Source: Bog-473 sp963836605
GTDB taxonomy: Bacteria > Actinomycetota > Acidimicrobiia > Acidimicrobiales > RAAP-2
Assembly (NCBI GenBank): GCA_963836605.1
Contig: CAWIKB010000009.1
Coordinates: 186,001-250,000 of the forward strand
Direction: 5' to 3'
DNA length: 64,000 bases
In this document: positions 16,379-24,791 of the stretch, in pieces
Layout of the letters: every line of letters begins with the position of its first letter
Numbering within the stretch: the first letter of the stretch is position 1
Notes under the pieces: model-generated
Databases searched by the model: none
Seen by the model: only the letters and a program-made list of their open reading frames with translations
Told to the model about the DNA's origin: nothing
Program-made: the position numbers and the translations under genes

Positions 16379-17856
16379 CGCTCGTCGTGGGCGGCCCGAC
16401 CGGCACGACGGAGCATGACGGAGGCGTGTACCACCCAGAGCAGGCAGCTCGGATCTTTTCGGTCATGCACGGTGTGCGGGCCCTTGGCCTCGATGATGAG
16501 GTCGTCTATCCGCCTGCGCCGAAGGCCACCATGCCGGAGCTGGCCCGGGTCCATGCACCGGCGTATCTCGACGAACTCGAGGCGTTCTGTGATCGGGGAG
16601 GCGGTGACATAGATCCTGACACCTATGCCCGGGAAGATTCATGGACCGCGGCCCGACGTGCCGCCGGTGCAGGCTTGGCCGCCATATCGGCCCTGGAGGC
16701 GAACGGCCATGGCGTCGCCTTCGTGCCGGTCAGACCCCCAGGTCATCATGCCGAGCGTGACAGGGCGATGGGCTTTTGCCTCCTGAACAATGTCGCGATT
16801 GCTGCAGCTGCGCTGAGAGCCAAGGATCAGCGGGTCCTCATCGTTGATTGGGACGTCCACCATGGCAACGGAACACAGTCGATCTTTTGGGATGACCCCG
16901 ATGTGCTCTACGTCTCGACACATCAATCCCCGCTCTTCCCCGGCACCGGAAAGGCGGCCGAGGTCGGTGGTCCCAAGGCCATCGGGCTCACTGTGAACGT
17001 GCCACTGCCTCCCGGTGCGACGGGGGACGTGGTGCGGGCGGCGATCAACAATGTGGCTCGGCCGACCATTGAGGAGTTCCGTCCGGATTGGGTGCTGGTG
17101 TCCTGTGGTTTCGACGCGGATCTGGCAGATCCGCTGGGCCAGCTCGCCCTCTCGAGCGGCGACTTTGCCGAGTTGGCCCGACTCGTGAACGAGTTCACGC
17201 CGCGACCCGGTCGGCTCGCTCTTTTCCTCGAGGGTGGCTACAACCAAATGGCGCTGCAGACGTCGGTGACTGCGACCCTGGGCGCGCTGTTGGGTCTGCC
17301 CTCTGATCCCGACGGTGCACCCACCTACGGAGGGCCCGGGATGATGGAGCTACGCCAGAGTGAGAACGCGGTGGGCCAGAGGAATCGACGCGGCCGCCAG
17401 CGGATTTGGGTCGGGAGAATGACCATCAAGTCCGTTGTGGTCGGGTACGACGGTTCCAAGGGCTCCCAGGTTGCGCTCCGTTGGGCCAGTGGCCTCGCTG
17501 CGCTCCTCGGGGCCCAGCTCAGGATCGTGCACGCGGTCGGCCTCCTCGAGGGAGCCGGCCTGGCCGGAGGCGTTGCGACGCATCGAGAGCGGGTCCTCGA
17601 GATTGCGTTCGATGCCGGTGCCGACCCCAAGGCAACCGAGTGGGCCCTGGTCGACGGTGATCCCTGCTCGGCCCTGATCCGCACCTCGACGGAACCGAGC
17701 ACGGCGTATCTTGTCGTCGTGGGGACACGAGGGGCTGGTGCGCACAGCCATTCGTTCCTGGGGAGTACGAGCCTCGAGTTGGTCGAACACTCGAAGGTCC
17801 CGGTGGCGATCATACCGAACCCCGACGACGGGGAATCTGCGATCCCACAGCAGTGA
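16375..17856 (+). CDS. HDAC-family deacetylase fused to a universal stress protein domain
   Basis: A 493-residue two-domain protein. Residues 1 to about 340 are a histone deacetylase/acetylpolyamine amidohydrolase domain. It has the HH charge relay in RPPGHHAERDRAMGFC, zinc ligands in DWDVHHGNGTQ and SCGFDAD, and the catalytic Tyr in LEGGYNQ, so it is predicted active. After a basic linker (NRRGRQRIW) a USP domain begins MTIKSVVVGYDGSKGS and ends with the ATP-binding GTRGAG..FLGST (G-2x-G-9x-G-S/T) motif. No stop separates the domains. An internal ATG with a weak GGGAGA site could also give a free USP of about 145 residues. The gene overlaps the GNAT gene by 4 bases. Inference: an acetylation/deacetylation switch acting on USPs. 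Confidence 0.88.
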   Translation: MTLVVGGPTGTTEHDGGVYHPEQAARIFSVMHGVRALGLDDEVVYPPAPKATMPELARVHAPAYLDELEAFCDRGGGDIDPDTYAREDSWTAARRAAGAGLAAISALEANGHGVAFVPVRPPGHHAERDRAMGFCLLNNVAIAAAALRAKDQRVLIVDWDVHHGNGTQSIFWDDPDVLYVSTHQSPLFPGTGKAAEVGGPKAIGLTVNVPLPPGATGDVVRAAINNVARPTIEEFRPDWVLVSCGFDADLADPLGQLALSSGDFAELARLVNEFTPRPGRLALFLEGGYNQMALQTSVTATLGALLGLPSDPDGAPTYGGPGMMELRQSENAVGQRNRRGRQRIWVGRMTIKSVVVGYDGSKGSQVALRWASGLAALLGAQLRIVHAVGLLEGAGLAGGVATHRERVLEIAFDAGADPKATEWALVDGDPCSALIRTSTEPSTAYLVVVGTRGAGAHSHSFLGSTSLELVEHSKVPVAIIPNPDDGESAIPQQ

Positions 17857-17911
17857 GCGGGCGGGACGCCGGTTGGGGGTGCCGTCGCTGAACCGCTGGC
17901 CCAGCCTCGTC

Positions 17912-18364
17912 TCAGCGGATTACGGTGACCGAGCACTTGGCGTGTCGGACGCAGTACTGGCTCACCGATCCAAGCAACAGCCCTTTGAAGCCGCCGAGGC
18001 CCCTCGAACCCACCACCAACAATTCGGCGCCCCCGCTGGCCGTGACCAGCGCCGGTGCCGGCGGTTGCTCGATCGATGCACCCCGTACGACGACGTCGGG
18101 TGCCACTGCGGCCACATAGGCGATGGCGCGGTCTACGACATCTTGGGCCGATTGGCGCACTGCATGGACCGTAGTGGTGAAGGCGTACCCCGTGGCCATG
18201 GGAAACAACCAAGCGGTCACGATGTCGAGGACGGCATCCCTTTGTCGTGCCTCGACAATCGCCCAGTCCAAAGCTCGCTCGCTTTCCGCGGAACCGTCCA
18301 GCCCAACCACGATGTGACGATCGGTGGGCGTCGGTTCGATCTCCGGACTGTCAGTGCGCGTCAT
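17912..18364 (-). CDS. Universal stress protein (UspA family)
   Basis: A 150-residue single-domain USP. HIVVGLDGSAESERALDWA is the first strand with the Asp of the ATP pocket. VVGSRGLGGFKGLLLGSVSQ is the G-2x-G-9x-G-S nucleotide-binding motif. It is therefore probably an ATP-binding member like Rv2623. It lies downstream of the second USP gene on the same strand (37 bp gap) and converges with the HDAC-USP operon. Confidence 0.9.
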   Translation of the reverse strand: MTRTDSPEIEPTPTDRHIVVGLDGSAESERALDWAIVEARQRDAVLDIVTAWLFPMATGYAFTTTVHAVRQSAQDVVDRAIAYVAAVAPDVVVRGASIEQPPAPALVTASGGAELLVVGSRGLGGFKGLLLGSVSQYCVRHAKCSVTVIR

Positions 18365-18401
18365 GTGCGACCTCCTCGGAACGTCGGACGAATGAGGGTG
18401 C

Positions 18402-18866
18402 TCAGGAGGTGGCCCGGTGTATCAGCACGGGACAATGGGCATTGGTGGCACAGTATTCGCTGACCGACCCGATCAACATTCCGACAAACTCACCGTGTCC
18501 GCGACTTCCGACCACGAGAAGATCGGCACCCTTCGAGGCGGCAACGAGAATCGGAGCGGGGTGACCGTGCAGGACCCGGGCCTGGACCTGGAGGTCTCGA
18601 TGCTTCGGGCGAAGGAGCTCGACCTTGCTCTCCAATGCTCGGCGCACATCTTCCTCCGGATCGAGCGCATCGGGAACCGGGATGGCCCAGCTGTAGCTGG
18701 TCGGCCATTCCCAGGCCATCACAATGTCCAGACTCGCGTGTGTCAGCACTGCTTGTCGTGCGGCCCAGAACATGGCGTCAATCGACGCGTTGGAACCGTC
18801 GATCCCCACGACGATTCTCGGTGCCGGGTTGGCTTCTTCATGTGTTCCGATCTTCTCGGTGTCCAC
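18402..18866 (-). CDS. Universal stress protein (UspA family)
   Basis: A USP of about 154 residues with IVVGIDGSNASIDAMFWAARQA at the start and VVGSRGHGEFVGMLIGSVSEYC as the ATP-binding loop. GTG 18866, preceded by AAAGGAGAG at proper spacing, is the preferred start; the open frame extends further but without support. DosR-like box B lies 100 bp upstream. It resembles the USP at 34079-34555, sharing the SRGHGEF loop, the AxCPxLIHR ending and the MAWEWP/MTWDWP segment, so the two are probably paralogs. It is likely first in an operon with the next USP. Confidence 0.9.
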   Translation of the reverse strand: MDTEKIGTHEEANPAPRIVVGIDGSNASIDAMFWAARQAVLTHASLDIVMAWEWPTSYSWAIPVPDALDPEEDVRRALESKVELLRPKHRDLQVQARVLHGHPAPILVAASKGADLLVVGSRGHGEFVGMLIGSVSEYCATNAHCPVLIHRATS

Positions 18867-18965
18867 GATGGCTCTCCTTTGATTACTTCGTTGACTACAT
18901 CGCTGATGACATCGCTTGCGTGAACTCTGCTCTTGCACCGTACGAGAGGTTGGTTCGAGTCAGTA

Positions 18966-18979
18966 GGGCCTTTGGTCCC
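18966..18979 (-). promoter_or_regulatory. DosR-like box B (read toward the gene: GGGACCAAAGGCCC)
   Basis: A 14-bp near-palindrome upstream of the USP pair, in the 250-bp gap between the USP and the sensor kinase gene. Both half-sites match the consensus; only the central four bases are inverted (AAA for TTT). The GGCCC half is nearest the USP gene. Confidence 0.65.
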
Positions 18980-19116
18980 TCCAGGGCGGCGCCCAGTGTC
19001 CGAGACCACGGGAGCTTGACCTGGCGCGATGGGGCCGCGGTGACGAATCCCGGCCCCGGCCCCAGAGAGCGCCATACCGGTTGGCTGCCGCGGTCATCGA
19101 GGCAAACGGTCCCGGC

Positions 19117-20304
19117 CTACGATCTGAGAGGTACCTGCCAGATCAGCGATGTCCCTCCACCGTCAGTTTGCTCTATGGCGAACGTGCCGTTGAGTTTCTC
19201 GGCTCGCCGTCGCAGATTGGTCAGTCCGAGCCCACCGCCGACACTCGATCTTGACGCATCGACGCCGACACCATTGTCCACCACGGTCAGTCGGCACTGG
19301 TCATTCCTTACCTCGACACTGACCGAGGCCCGTGTGGCGTGGGCGTGGCGCCCGACGTTGGTGATCGATTCGCGGACGGTGGCCAGCAGGTGCTCTGCCA
19401 CCTGGTCCGACAAAGCAGCGTCGACGGGGCCGTCGAACGAGACCTGGACCTCGAATCCAACGACGAGGTCCAGTTCTCGAATGAGGGCCACGATCTCGTC
19501 CCGGATCCCGCGACTGTCGCCACCCATGCCGAGCTCGTAAATGGTGGAACGGACCTGGTGGATTACTTGATCGATCTCAGCGACAGCGGCACCGAGCCCC
19601 TGCGCCAGCGGGGCCGAAGTCCGGGCGGCCATGCTCTGCAGGGTCAGCCCCACGCCGAAGAGCCTCTGAATCACCGTGTCATGGAGATCACGGGCAAGGC
19701 GATCTCGGTCTTCGTAGACGGCCACGACCTGAACACGTCGGTGAAGTCGTGCGTTCTCGATGGCAACGCCCGCAGCCAAGGCAAGTGCCTCCACGAGGGA
19801 AACATCGTCGTCGGTGAACTCGGTCCAGCCGATTTTGTCAGTCAGATAGAGATTCCCGTAGACCTCGTCTTTGATCTTGATCGGCACACCAAGAAAGGAG
19901 GTCATGGGGGGGTGATTGGGGGGAAAGCCGTAACTTTCGGGCTGTTCGCTCAAATGTCCGAAGCGCAACGGTCGAGGATCGGCAATGAGCATGCCCAGAA
20001 TGCCTTTTCCCGTTGGGCGTGCTCCGATGAGATCCTCCTGTTCCTCCTCGAGGCCGGCGGTGACGAACTCAGCCAACGCGGTGTGATCATCGTCGAGCAC
20101 GCCGAGGGCGCCGTAGCGTGCTCCGGTCATGGACCGGGCCTCGTCGACAACATGGCGCAGCAGGGCCGGCAGTTCGAGATCGCCCTCGATGAGCAGCGTC
20201 GCTTCGAGCACCCGCCGAAGTTTGACCGGGTCATTTATCGACCGAAAGGGCACAGAATCGCAGAGTAGCCTGCCGAGTCGGGTCCCGTAACCGAGGATGC
20301 ACAC
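19117..20304 (-). CDS. devS: DevS/DosS-like sensor histidine kinase with one GAF domain
   Basis: A kinase of about 395 residues. A GAF domain (GARYGALGVLDD, then GILGMLIADPRPLRFGHLSE) contains GFPPNHPPMTSFLGVPI. The His aligns with heme ligand H149 of M. tuberculosis DosS, which sits in GFPPYHPPM. Next come RDRLARDLHDTVIQRLFG (HisKA_3 box with the phosphorylated His) and a HATPase domain (VVDNGVGV, GLGLTNLRRRAE). DosS and DosT have two GAF domains; here only the heme-type one is present. The start is uncertain: GTG 20304 or GTG 20253. The open frame further upstream is antisense to the regulator gene. It is divergent from its presumed partner, an unusual arrangement, since devR-devS is normally co-directional. 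Confidence 0.85.
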   Translation of the reverse strand: MCILGYGTRLGRLLCDSVPFRSINDPVKLRRVLEATLLIEGDLELPALLRHVVDEARSMTGARYGALGVLDDDHTALAEFVTAGLEEEQEDLIGARPTGKGILGMLIADPRPLRFGHLSEQPESYGFPPNHPPMTSFLGVPIKIKDEVYGNLYLTDKIGWTEFTDDDVSLVEALALAAGVAIENARLHRRVQVVAVYEDRDRLARDLHDTVIQRLFGVGLTLQSMAARTSAPLAQGLGAAVAEIDQVIHQVRSTIYELGMGGDSRGIRDEIVALIRELDLVVGFEVQVSFDGPVDAALSDQVAEHLLATVRESITNVGRHAHATRASVSVEVRNDQCRLTVVDNGVGVDASRSSVGGGLGLTNLRRRAEKLNGTFAIEQTDGGGTSLIWQVPLRS

Positions 20305-20371
20305 GCGGTGAACCAAATCGATCAGTTCCAGGCGGGTTGCCCATCTGGCGTCGAATTGGGAGGATGACGGG

Positions 20372-21043
20372 GTGACGATCCGTGTGTTCCTGCTCGATGA
20401 CCATGAAGTCGTCCGAACGGGCCTTCGGGCCCTGCTGGAGTCCAGTGACGACCTGCTGGTCGTGGGGGAGGCGGCGACCGTGGCCGAGGCGCTGGGTCGA
20501 ATTCCGCCCACCGCGCCCAACGTGGCCATCCTCGACGTCCGATTGCCCGATGGCAGCGGTGTCGAAGTGTGCCGGGAGATCCGCTCCCGGTCGCCTGAGA
20601 TCGCCTGTGTGATGCTGACGTCCTATGCGGATGACGAAGCGCTGTTCGCCGCCATCATGGCCGGGGCTGCCGGCTATGTGCTCAAACAGGTCGGAAGCGT
20701 CGACCTGGTGGACACGGTGCGACGGGCCGGAGCGGGACAATCGCTGCTCGATCCGGCGCTGACCGAGCGCGTCCTCGAGCGTCTCCGCGAAGGTCCGAGA
20801 GAGGACCCGCGACTGGCCTCGTTGACCCCACAGGAGAGGCGCATTCTCGATCTCATCGCGGACGGTCAGACGAATCGGCAGATAGCCGACGCTATGTATC
20901 TCGCCGAGAAAACGGTGAAGAATTACGTGTCAAATCTTCTGGCCAAACTCGGAATGGAGCGTCGAACCCAGGCGGCAACCTTTGCGGCCCGCCTCGATGA
21001 GCGGGCGGAGCAAGCGTCGCAGAAGGACGCCACAGGCACGTGA
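20372..21043 (+). CDS. devR: DevR/DosR-like response regulator (NarL/LuxR type)
   Basis: A 223-residue response regulator. The receiver domain has the DD pair (FLLDDHEVVRTG), the phosphorylated Asp near residue 55 (AILDVRLPDGSG) and the Lys in GYVLKQV. The C-terminal HTH reads LTPQERRILDLIADG, then NRQIADAMYLAEKTVKNYVSNLLAKL, then GMERRTQAATFA. This is almost the same as DosR, whose DNA-contact residues Lys179, Lys182 and Asn183 lie in EKTVKN. It should bind a DosR-type palindrome, and such sites occur through the window. GTG 20372 has GGGAGG upstream. No box was found at its own promoter, so autoregulation is not evident. Confidence 0.92.
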   Translation: MTIRVFLLDDHEVVRTGLRALLESSDDLLVVGEAATVAEALGRIPPTAPNVAILDVRLPDGSGVEVCREIRSRSPEIACVMLTSYADDEALFAAIMAGAAGYVLKQVGSVDLVDTVRRAGAGQSLLDPALTERVLERLREGPREDPRLASLTPQERRILDLIADGQTNRQIADAMYLAEKTVKNYVSNLLAKLGMERRTQAATFAARLDERAEQASQKDATGT

Positions 21044-21051
21044 GCCTTCCG

Positions 21052-21073
21052 CATCACGCTGACGTCAGTGATG
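21052..21073. terminator. Hairpin between convergent genes
   Basis: CATCAC-(10)-GTGATG, with GACGTC inside the loop, lies between the regulator gene and the convergent small gene and overlaps the latter's stop codon. It could end transcription from both sides. There is no T-run. Confidence 0.35.
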
Positions 21074-21406
21074 GCACTGAGCTGGCGAGTCGGCTTCGAG
21101 GATCCAGTTGCCCCGAGATTCGAGCTCGCGCTCGAGATCGAGTCGCCGTTCCTCGGGTTGATCGAAATCGCTCGCTTCGCATCGGATTCCGATTGAGCGG
21201 CTCAATTCGATAAGGGCCATGTCATAGGCCACCTGATCGGCCAATGCCGTCGTGGCCGTCGGGAGAGCGCTGCCAGAGGGTGCAGTGGCGGTCAGCTTCG
21301 ACCGGCAGCGGAGCACTTCTGTGAGTGGAGACGCCGCCGGATCCCTCGATCCGGACCTCGCTCTGGCCTCGAGTGCAGCTTCGAGGAGCTGGGTGTACAT
21401 CGACAT
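21065..21406 (-). CDS. Small conserved-looking hypothetical protein
   Basis: A 113-residue protein starting after GTGGAG with good spacing. It is mostly helical: MSMYTQLLEAALEARARSG, an LTEVLRCRSKL helix, then DQVAYDMALIELSRSIGI and a charged DFDQPEERRLDLERELESRG. Codon use looks like a true gene. I do not recognise a family. It sits between the regulator and the P-type ATPase genes, so a stress-regulon role is plausible but unproven. No box was seen upstream. Confidence 0.65.
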   Translation of the reverse strand: MSMYTQLLEAALEARARSGSRDPAASPLTEVLRCRSKLTATAPSGSALPTATTALADQVAYDMALIELSRSIGIRCEASDFDQPEERRLDLERELESRGNWILEADSPAQCHH

Positions 21407-21441
21407 AGTGTCTCCACTTTGGCGAAGCGACGACCACGGGG

Positions 21442-24360
21442 CTAGGGCAATTGGACACTAATCGATTGGACACTATTCGATCGCTTCGTTTTCCGGGCTG
21501 GAGCGACGCAGGGCGGAGCACTCGAGGTTTCGGGCGACCCAGCAATTGAGGAGTCCCAGCGATCCGTCAGCAGCACGCTCGGGCGAGGCGGCCGCCTTTG
21601 AGCGGAGTGTCGTCGGCGCATGAAGTACCTTCGCAGCTCGTCGGCGCCCCACACGATGAAAGGGAACGGCAGAGTGAGAAGGAGGAGGCGGGGCGGCAAT
21701 GCGGCCATCCCCAGCGCATGCTGGAGGGGCGGCACGTAGATCAGCGCGGCGGCGAGCGAGAGCTCGAAGGCAATGCCCCACAGCAAGAGGTGATTGGAGA
21801 ACACTCCGATCGAGCGCAGCGACGCGTGTTCGGTTCGAGCCGCGAATGCCGTGCCTATCTGGCCCATGACCATGGCGAGGTATGTCATGGTCGTCGCCTG
21901 GAGGTAGACGTGGTGCAACGGGTCGCCGGCGCCGACGGGTGCTCCTGGGTGCCATCCACCTTGATGGAGTACCCAGAAGTAGGCGCCCATCTGTAACGAG
22001 GCAACGATGAGCCCGAGGAAGAGCCAAGAACGTAAGAGCATCGATCCTCGTATCACGCCTTCGCTCCGCGGCCGAGGCGGACGATCCATCAATCCGGGCT
22101 CGGCCGGCTCTCGCCCGAGCGCCAGCGCGGGAAAGGTCTCGCTTCCGACGTCGAAGGCGAGAAGCTGAAGAACGTTGAGCGGCAAGGGGACGAGACCGCG
22201 GGCCAAGCCGAACACCAGGTACGGCGCAATTTCCGGTGTGGCGTGGGCGAAGATGTAGACGATGAACTTGCGGATGTTGTCGAAGACACGCCGTCCGGCC
22301 TCGATCGCAGCGACAATGGTGGCAAAGTTGTCATCGGTAAGGACAATGGTGGAAGCCTCGCGGGCAACGTCGGTCCCTGAAGCACCCATGGCCACGCCGA
22401 TATCAGCGCGGCGCAGAGCAGGGGCGTCGTTCACGCCGTCGCCCGTCATGGCCACGATATGGTCTTCTGATCGCAGAGCGTCTGCTATCCGCAGCTTCGC
22501 TTCCGGAGACGTGCGGGCGAAGATGATCTCGGCTCCGCCCCGGAGCACACGGTCCAGTTGGTCCTCGCTCATTGCGTCGAGCTCGTCTCCGGTCACGACG
22601 ACCCGAACGTCGGTCCCGATGCCGACGCTCCTGGCGACTGCACTTGCGGTGAGCGGGTGATCTCCCGTGATGACGACGATCCGAATCCCCGCCTGGTGAC
22701 AACTGGCAACGGCGGTTGTCACCTCTGGGCGAGGTGGGTCGATCATTCCCGCCAGTCCGACAAAGCACATCTCTCGCTCACATTCTTCCCTGGTGAATCG
22801 GGTGCCCGTGGGCGGCAGTTCCTTCATTGCGAAGGCGAGAACTCGCAGGCCAGAAGATGCATAGCGCTCGACTCTTCGCAAGGCTTCGTCGCGGCGCTCC
22901 CGGTCGAGGGGGGTCAGCGAGCCATCAGGAAGAAGGATTGTTGAGCACCGCGGAAGGACGGACTCCGGGGCGCCTTTTGTGTCCACCAGTCGTTGGGTAT
23001 CGCGCCCATCGATCGTCGACATGAGCTTCAGCTCAGGGTCGAATGGGAAGACCTCTTCGCGTTGAGAGATGCGCGCGCTCTCATCACAATGTTCGACGCC
23101 GGCGTCGAAGTGTGCAGCCGCCTCAAGGAGGGCAAGTTCTGTCGAGTCACCGACGGCGCCCTCGCCCTCGCTGTTTGCAAGACGGGCGTCGTTACACCGG
23201 GCCATGACTGCGACCAACGCTGGAATGGTGACGTCCCTTGATTCAGCCGCATCGGGATGCCCCTCGTCATGCCCCGCTGCCACCTTGCGGGTGCCCGACG
23301 TGGTCCAGAGATCGGTCACTCGCATGTGGTTCTCGGTAAGCGTGCCCGTCTTGTCCGTACAAATGACGTCAGTGGAGCCGAGGGTCTCAACGGCGCTCAA
23401 CCGCTTGACCACTGCCCCTCGGCGCGCCAGGTCGCGGACACCGATCGCCAGCGCCAGAGTGATGACGGGGAGAAGCCCTTCTGGAACGTTGCCAGCGATG
23501 AGGCCGACGGAGAGCACGAGGGCGGCGCTGAAGGACAAGCCACCACCGAGGGTTGCAACCGGCATGAACGCGACGGCCATGGCGACGGCGATCGCTGCGA
23601 TTAGCCACGCCACGCGGCGAACCTGGCGTTCGAGTGGGCTGGGGGCTTTGTCGACCCCCTGGGAAAGGGCCGCGATTCGCCCGAGCTCGGTATGCATGCC
23701 TGTGGCCACTACGACCGCGGTGGCGTTGCCGGCCATGCAGGTCGTGCCACTGAAGATCAGGTCGCGCGCGTCCAACAGCGGCACGTTGGTGTCTGCGAAC
23801 GCGGCCGAGCGCGCGACCGGCTCTGACTCGCCTGTGAGGGTGGAGCTGTCAATTTCGACCGTTCCTGACATCAGGCGAGCGTCGGCCGAGATCTGAGCGC
23901 CTTCCTCGATGATCAACACGTCGCCCGGGACAAGATCGTCGGCCGGAACCACCTTGTTTTCGCCGTCACGCATTGTGAGGGCGTGCGGCGGCAGGTACTG
24001 CTGCAGGGCTTCGACAGCCTTCTCGGCCTGGGATTCTTGGAGGAAGGCGAACGTGGCATTGAGCACGATGACGATCACGATGGCGATCGCCACCTGCACG
24101 ATGCCACCGAGCCATGCGAGCAGGGCCGCTGCCCAGAGCAGGAGTGCGAGCGGATGGGTGAATTGGCGTCCAAGCTCAGCCCACCTTTGGCTTCCCCCTC
24201 GCCGCTCCAGCTGATTCGGGCCGTAGACGATGAGGCGTCGCTGCGCCTCTCGGTCCGACAGGCCCCGCTGTGATGTGCGCAGGTCACGAAGGAGACGCGC
24301 CAGAGGCTCGGTGACGTCGACGGATCCCTCGTCCTCGAGTTCGTCCGCGAGCCCCGGCAC
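21442..24360 (-). CDS. P-type cation-transporting ATPase (CtpF-like, type II)
   Basis: A 972-residue P-type ATPase with a cation-ATPase N-terminal domain (residues about 15-80), the TGES actuator loop, NVPEGLLPVITLALA with the PEGL of type II Ca2+ or Na+/K+ pumps in M4, and the phosphorylated DKTGT near residue 335. KGAPE of the nucleotide domain, TGDHPLTA and GDGVNDAPAL follow, then six C-terminal membrane segments. There is no N-terminal metal-binding CxxC, so a heavy-metal CPx pump is excluded; Ca2+, Mn2+ or monovalent cations are likely. M. tuberculosis ctpF is a DosR-regulon gene of the same class. Box C lies 36 bp upstream of the GTG start. The last 60 residues are a variable tail. Confidence 0.92.
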   Translation of the reverse strand: MPGLADELEDEGSVDVTEPLARLLRDLRTSQRGLSDREAQRRLIVYGPNQLERRGGSQRWAELGRQFTHPLALLLWAAALLAWLGGIVQVAIAIVIVIVLNATFAFLQESQAEKAVEALQQYLPPHALTMRDGENKVVPADDLVPGDVLIIEEGAQISADARLMSGTVEIDSSTLTGESEPVARSAAFADTNVPLLDARDLIFSGTTCMAGNATAVVVATGMHTELGRIAALSQGVDKAPSPLERQVRRVAWLIAAIAVAMAVAFMPVATLGGGLSFSAALVLSVGLIAGNVPEGLLPVITLALAIGVRDLARRGAVVKRLSAVETLGSTDVICTDKTGTLTENHMRVTDLWTTSGTRKVAAGHDEGHPDAAESRDVTIPALVAVMARCNDARLANSEGEGAVGDSTELALLEAAAHFDAGVEHCDESARISQREEVFPFDPELKLMSTIDGRDTQRLVDTKGAPESVLPRCSTILLPDGSLTPLDRERRDEALRRVERYASSGLRVLAFAMKELPPTGTRFTREECEREMCFVGLAGMIDPPRPEVTTAVASCHQAGIRIVVITGDHPLTASAVARSVGIGTDVRVVVTGDELDAMSEDQLDRVLRGGAEIIFARTSPEAKLRIADALRSEDHIVAMTGDGVNDAPALRRADIGVAMGASGTDVAREASTIVLTDDNFATIVAAIEAGRRVFDNIRKFIVYIFAHATPEIAPYLVFGLARGLVPLPLNVLQLLAFDVGSETFPALALGREPAEPGLMDRPPRPRSEGVIRGSMLLRSWLFLGLIVASLQMGAYFWVLHQGGWHPGAPVGAGDPLHHVYLQATTMTYLAMVMGQIGTAFAARTEHASLRSIGVFSNHLLLWGIAFELSLAAALIYVPPLQHALGMAALPPRLLLLTLPFPFIVWGADELRRYFMRRRHSAQRRPPRPSVLLTDRWDSSIAGSPETSSAPPCVAPARKTKRSNSVQSISVQLP

Positions 24361-24395
24361 GTTGTCATTGTCAGCTGGCTAGACGATCCCAACCA

Positions 24396-24409
24396 GGGCC
24401 AAAAGTCAT
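24396..24409 (-). promoter_or_regulatory. DosR-like box C (toward gene: ATGACTTTTGGCCC)
   Basis: It lies 36 bp before the P-type ATPase start. The GGCCC half is gene-proximal and perfect. On the plus strand it is preceded by ACCA, as are boxes I and Q. Confidence 0.7.
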
Positions 24410-24470
24410 GTGGCCACTCGAAATCTCGCAACGCTCACCAGACCGTGCGGGGAGGTAGTCCAGCCGGGCC

Positions 24471-24484
24471 GGGACGTTCGGCCC
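24471..24484 (+). promoter_or_regulatory. DosR-like box D (GGGACGTTCGGCCC)
   Basis: Both half-sites are intact, 71 bp before the small gene starting at 24555. Boxes C and D stand back to back between two divergent genes, each pointing at its own gene. Confidence 0.65.
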
Positions 24485-24554
24485 TATGACCTCACCGGAC
24501 GATCAGGTCCAATGGTGAGGACGGAACACCCCGTTGAAACGAAGGGAGTCAGTC

Positions 24555-24791
24555 ATGCACCACGCCGGCACCGGGAAGGCGAAGAGCGCGGAGCGTCGTT
24601 CACCAAAGCCGTCGCTCAGCCCGTATCTCCTCGAAGAGGTGGGCCTGACCCTTCTCGAATGTGAAGCAAACGCCCGATCCATGCGGCCCGAGCCCCGGCC
24701 CGTCCGGGTCATCAGTCTCCGACCGGTGGGCCCCCGTGACTACTTCATTGGATGCTCGAAGTGCTCAACCGTCGCGTCGGGACCGGGATAG
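24555..24791 (+). CDS. Small hypothetical protein of the putative DosR-like regulon
   Basis: A 78-residue protein with a GAAGGGAG ribosome site 7 bp before ATG 24555 and box D upstream. The sequence is basic at the start (GKAKSAERRSPKPS), then has SPYLLEEVGLTLLECEANARS, PVRVISLRPVGPRDYF and CSKCS. No family is recognised. Its last 17 codons overlap, in the opposite direction, the end of the DUF1918 gene, so the real end may be affected by an error or the overlap may be genuine. Confidence 0.5.
   Translation: MHHAGTGKAKSAERRSPKPSLSPYLLEEVGLTLLECEANARSMRPEPRPVRVISLRPVGPRDYFIGCSKCSTVASGPG

Noticed and set aside
20305..20529. Extended N-terminus of the sensor kinase
   Set aside because: It overlaps the regulator gene on the other strand and is Ser/Arg-rich without similarity to DevS.
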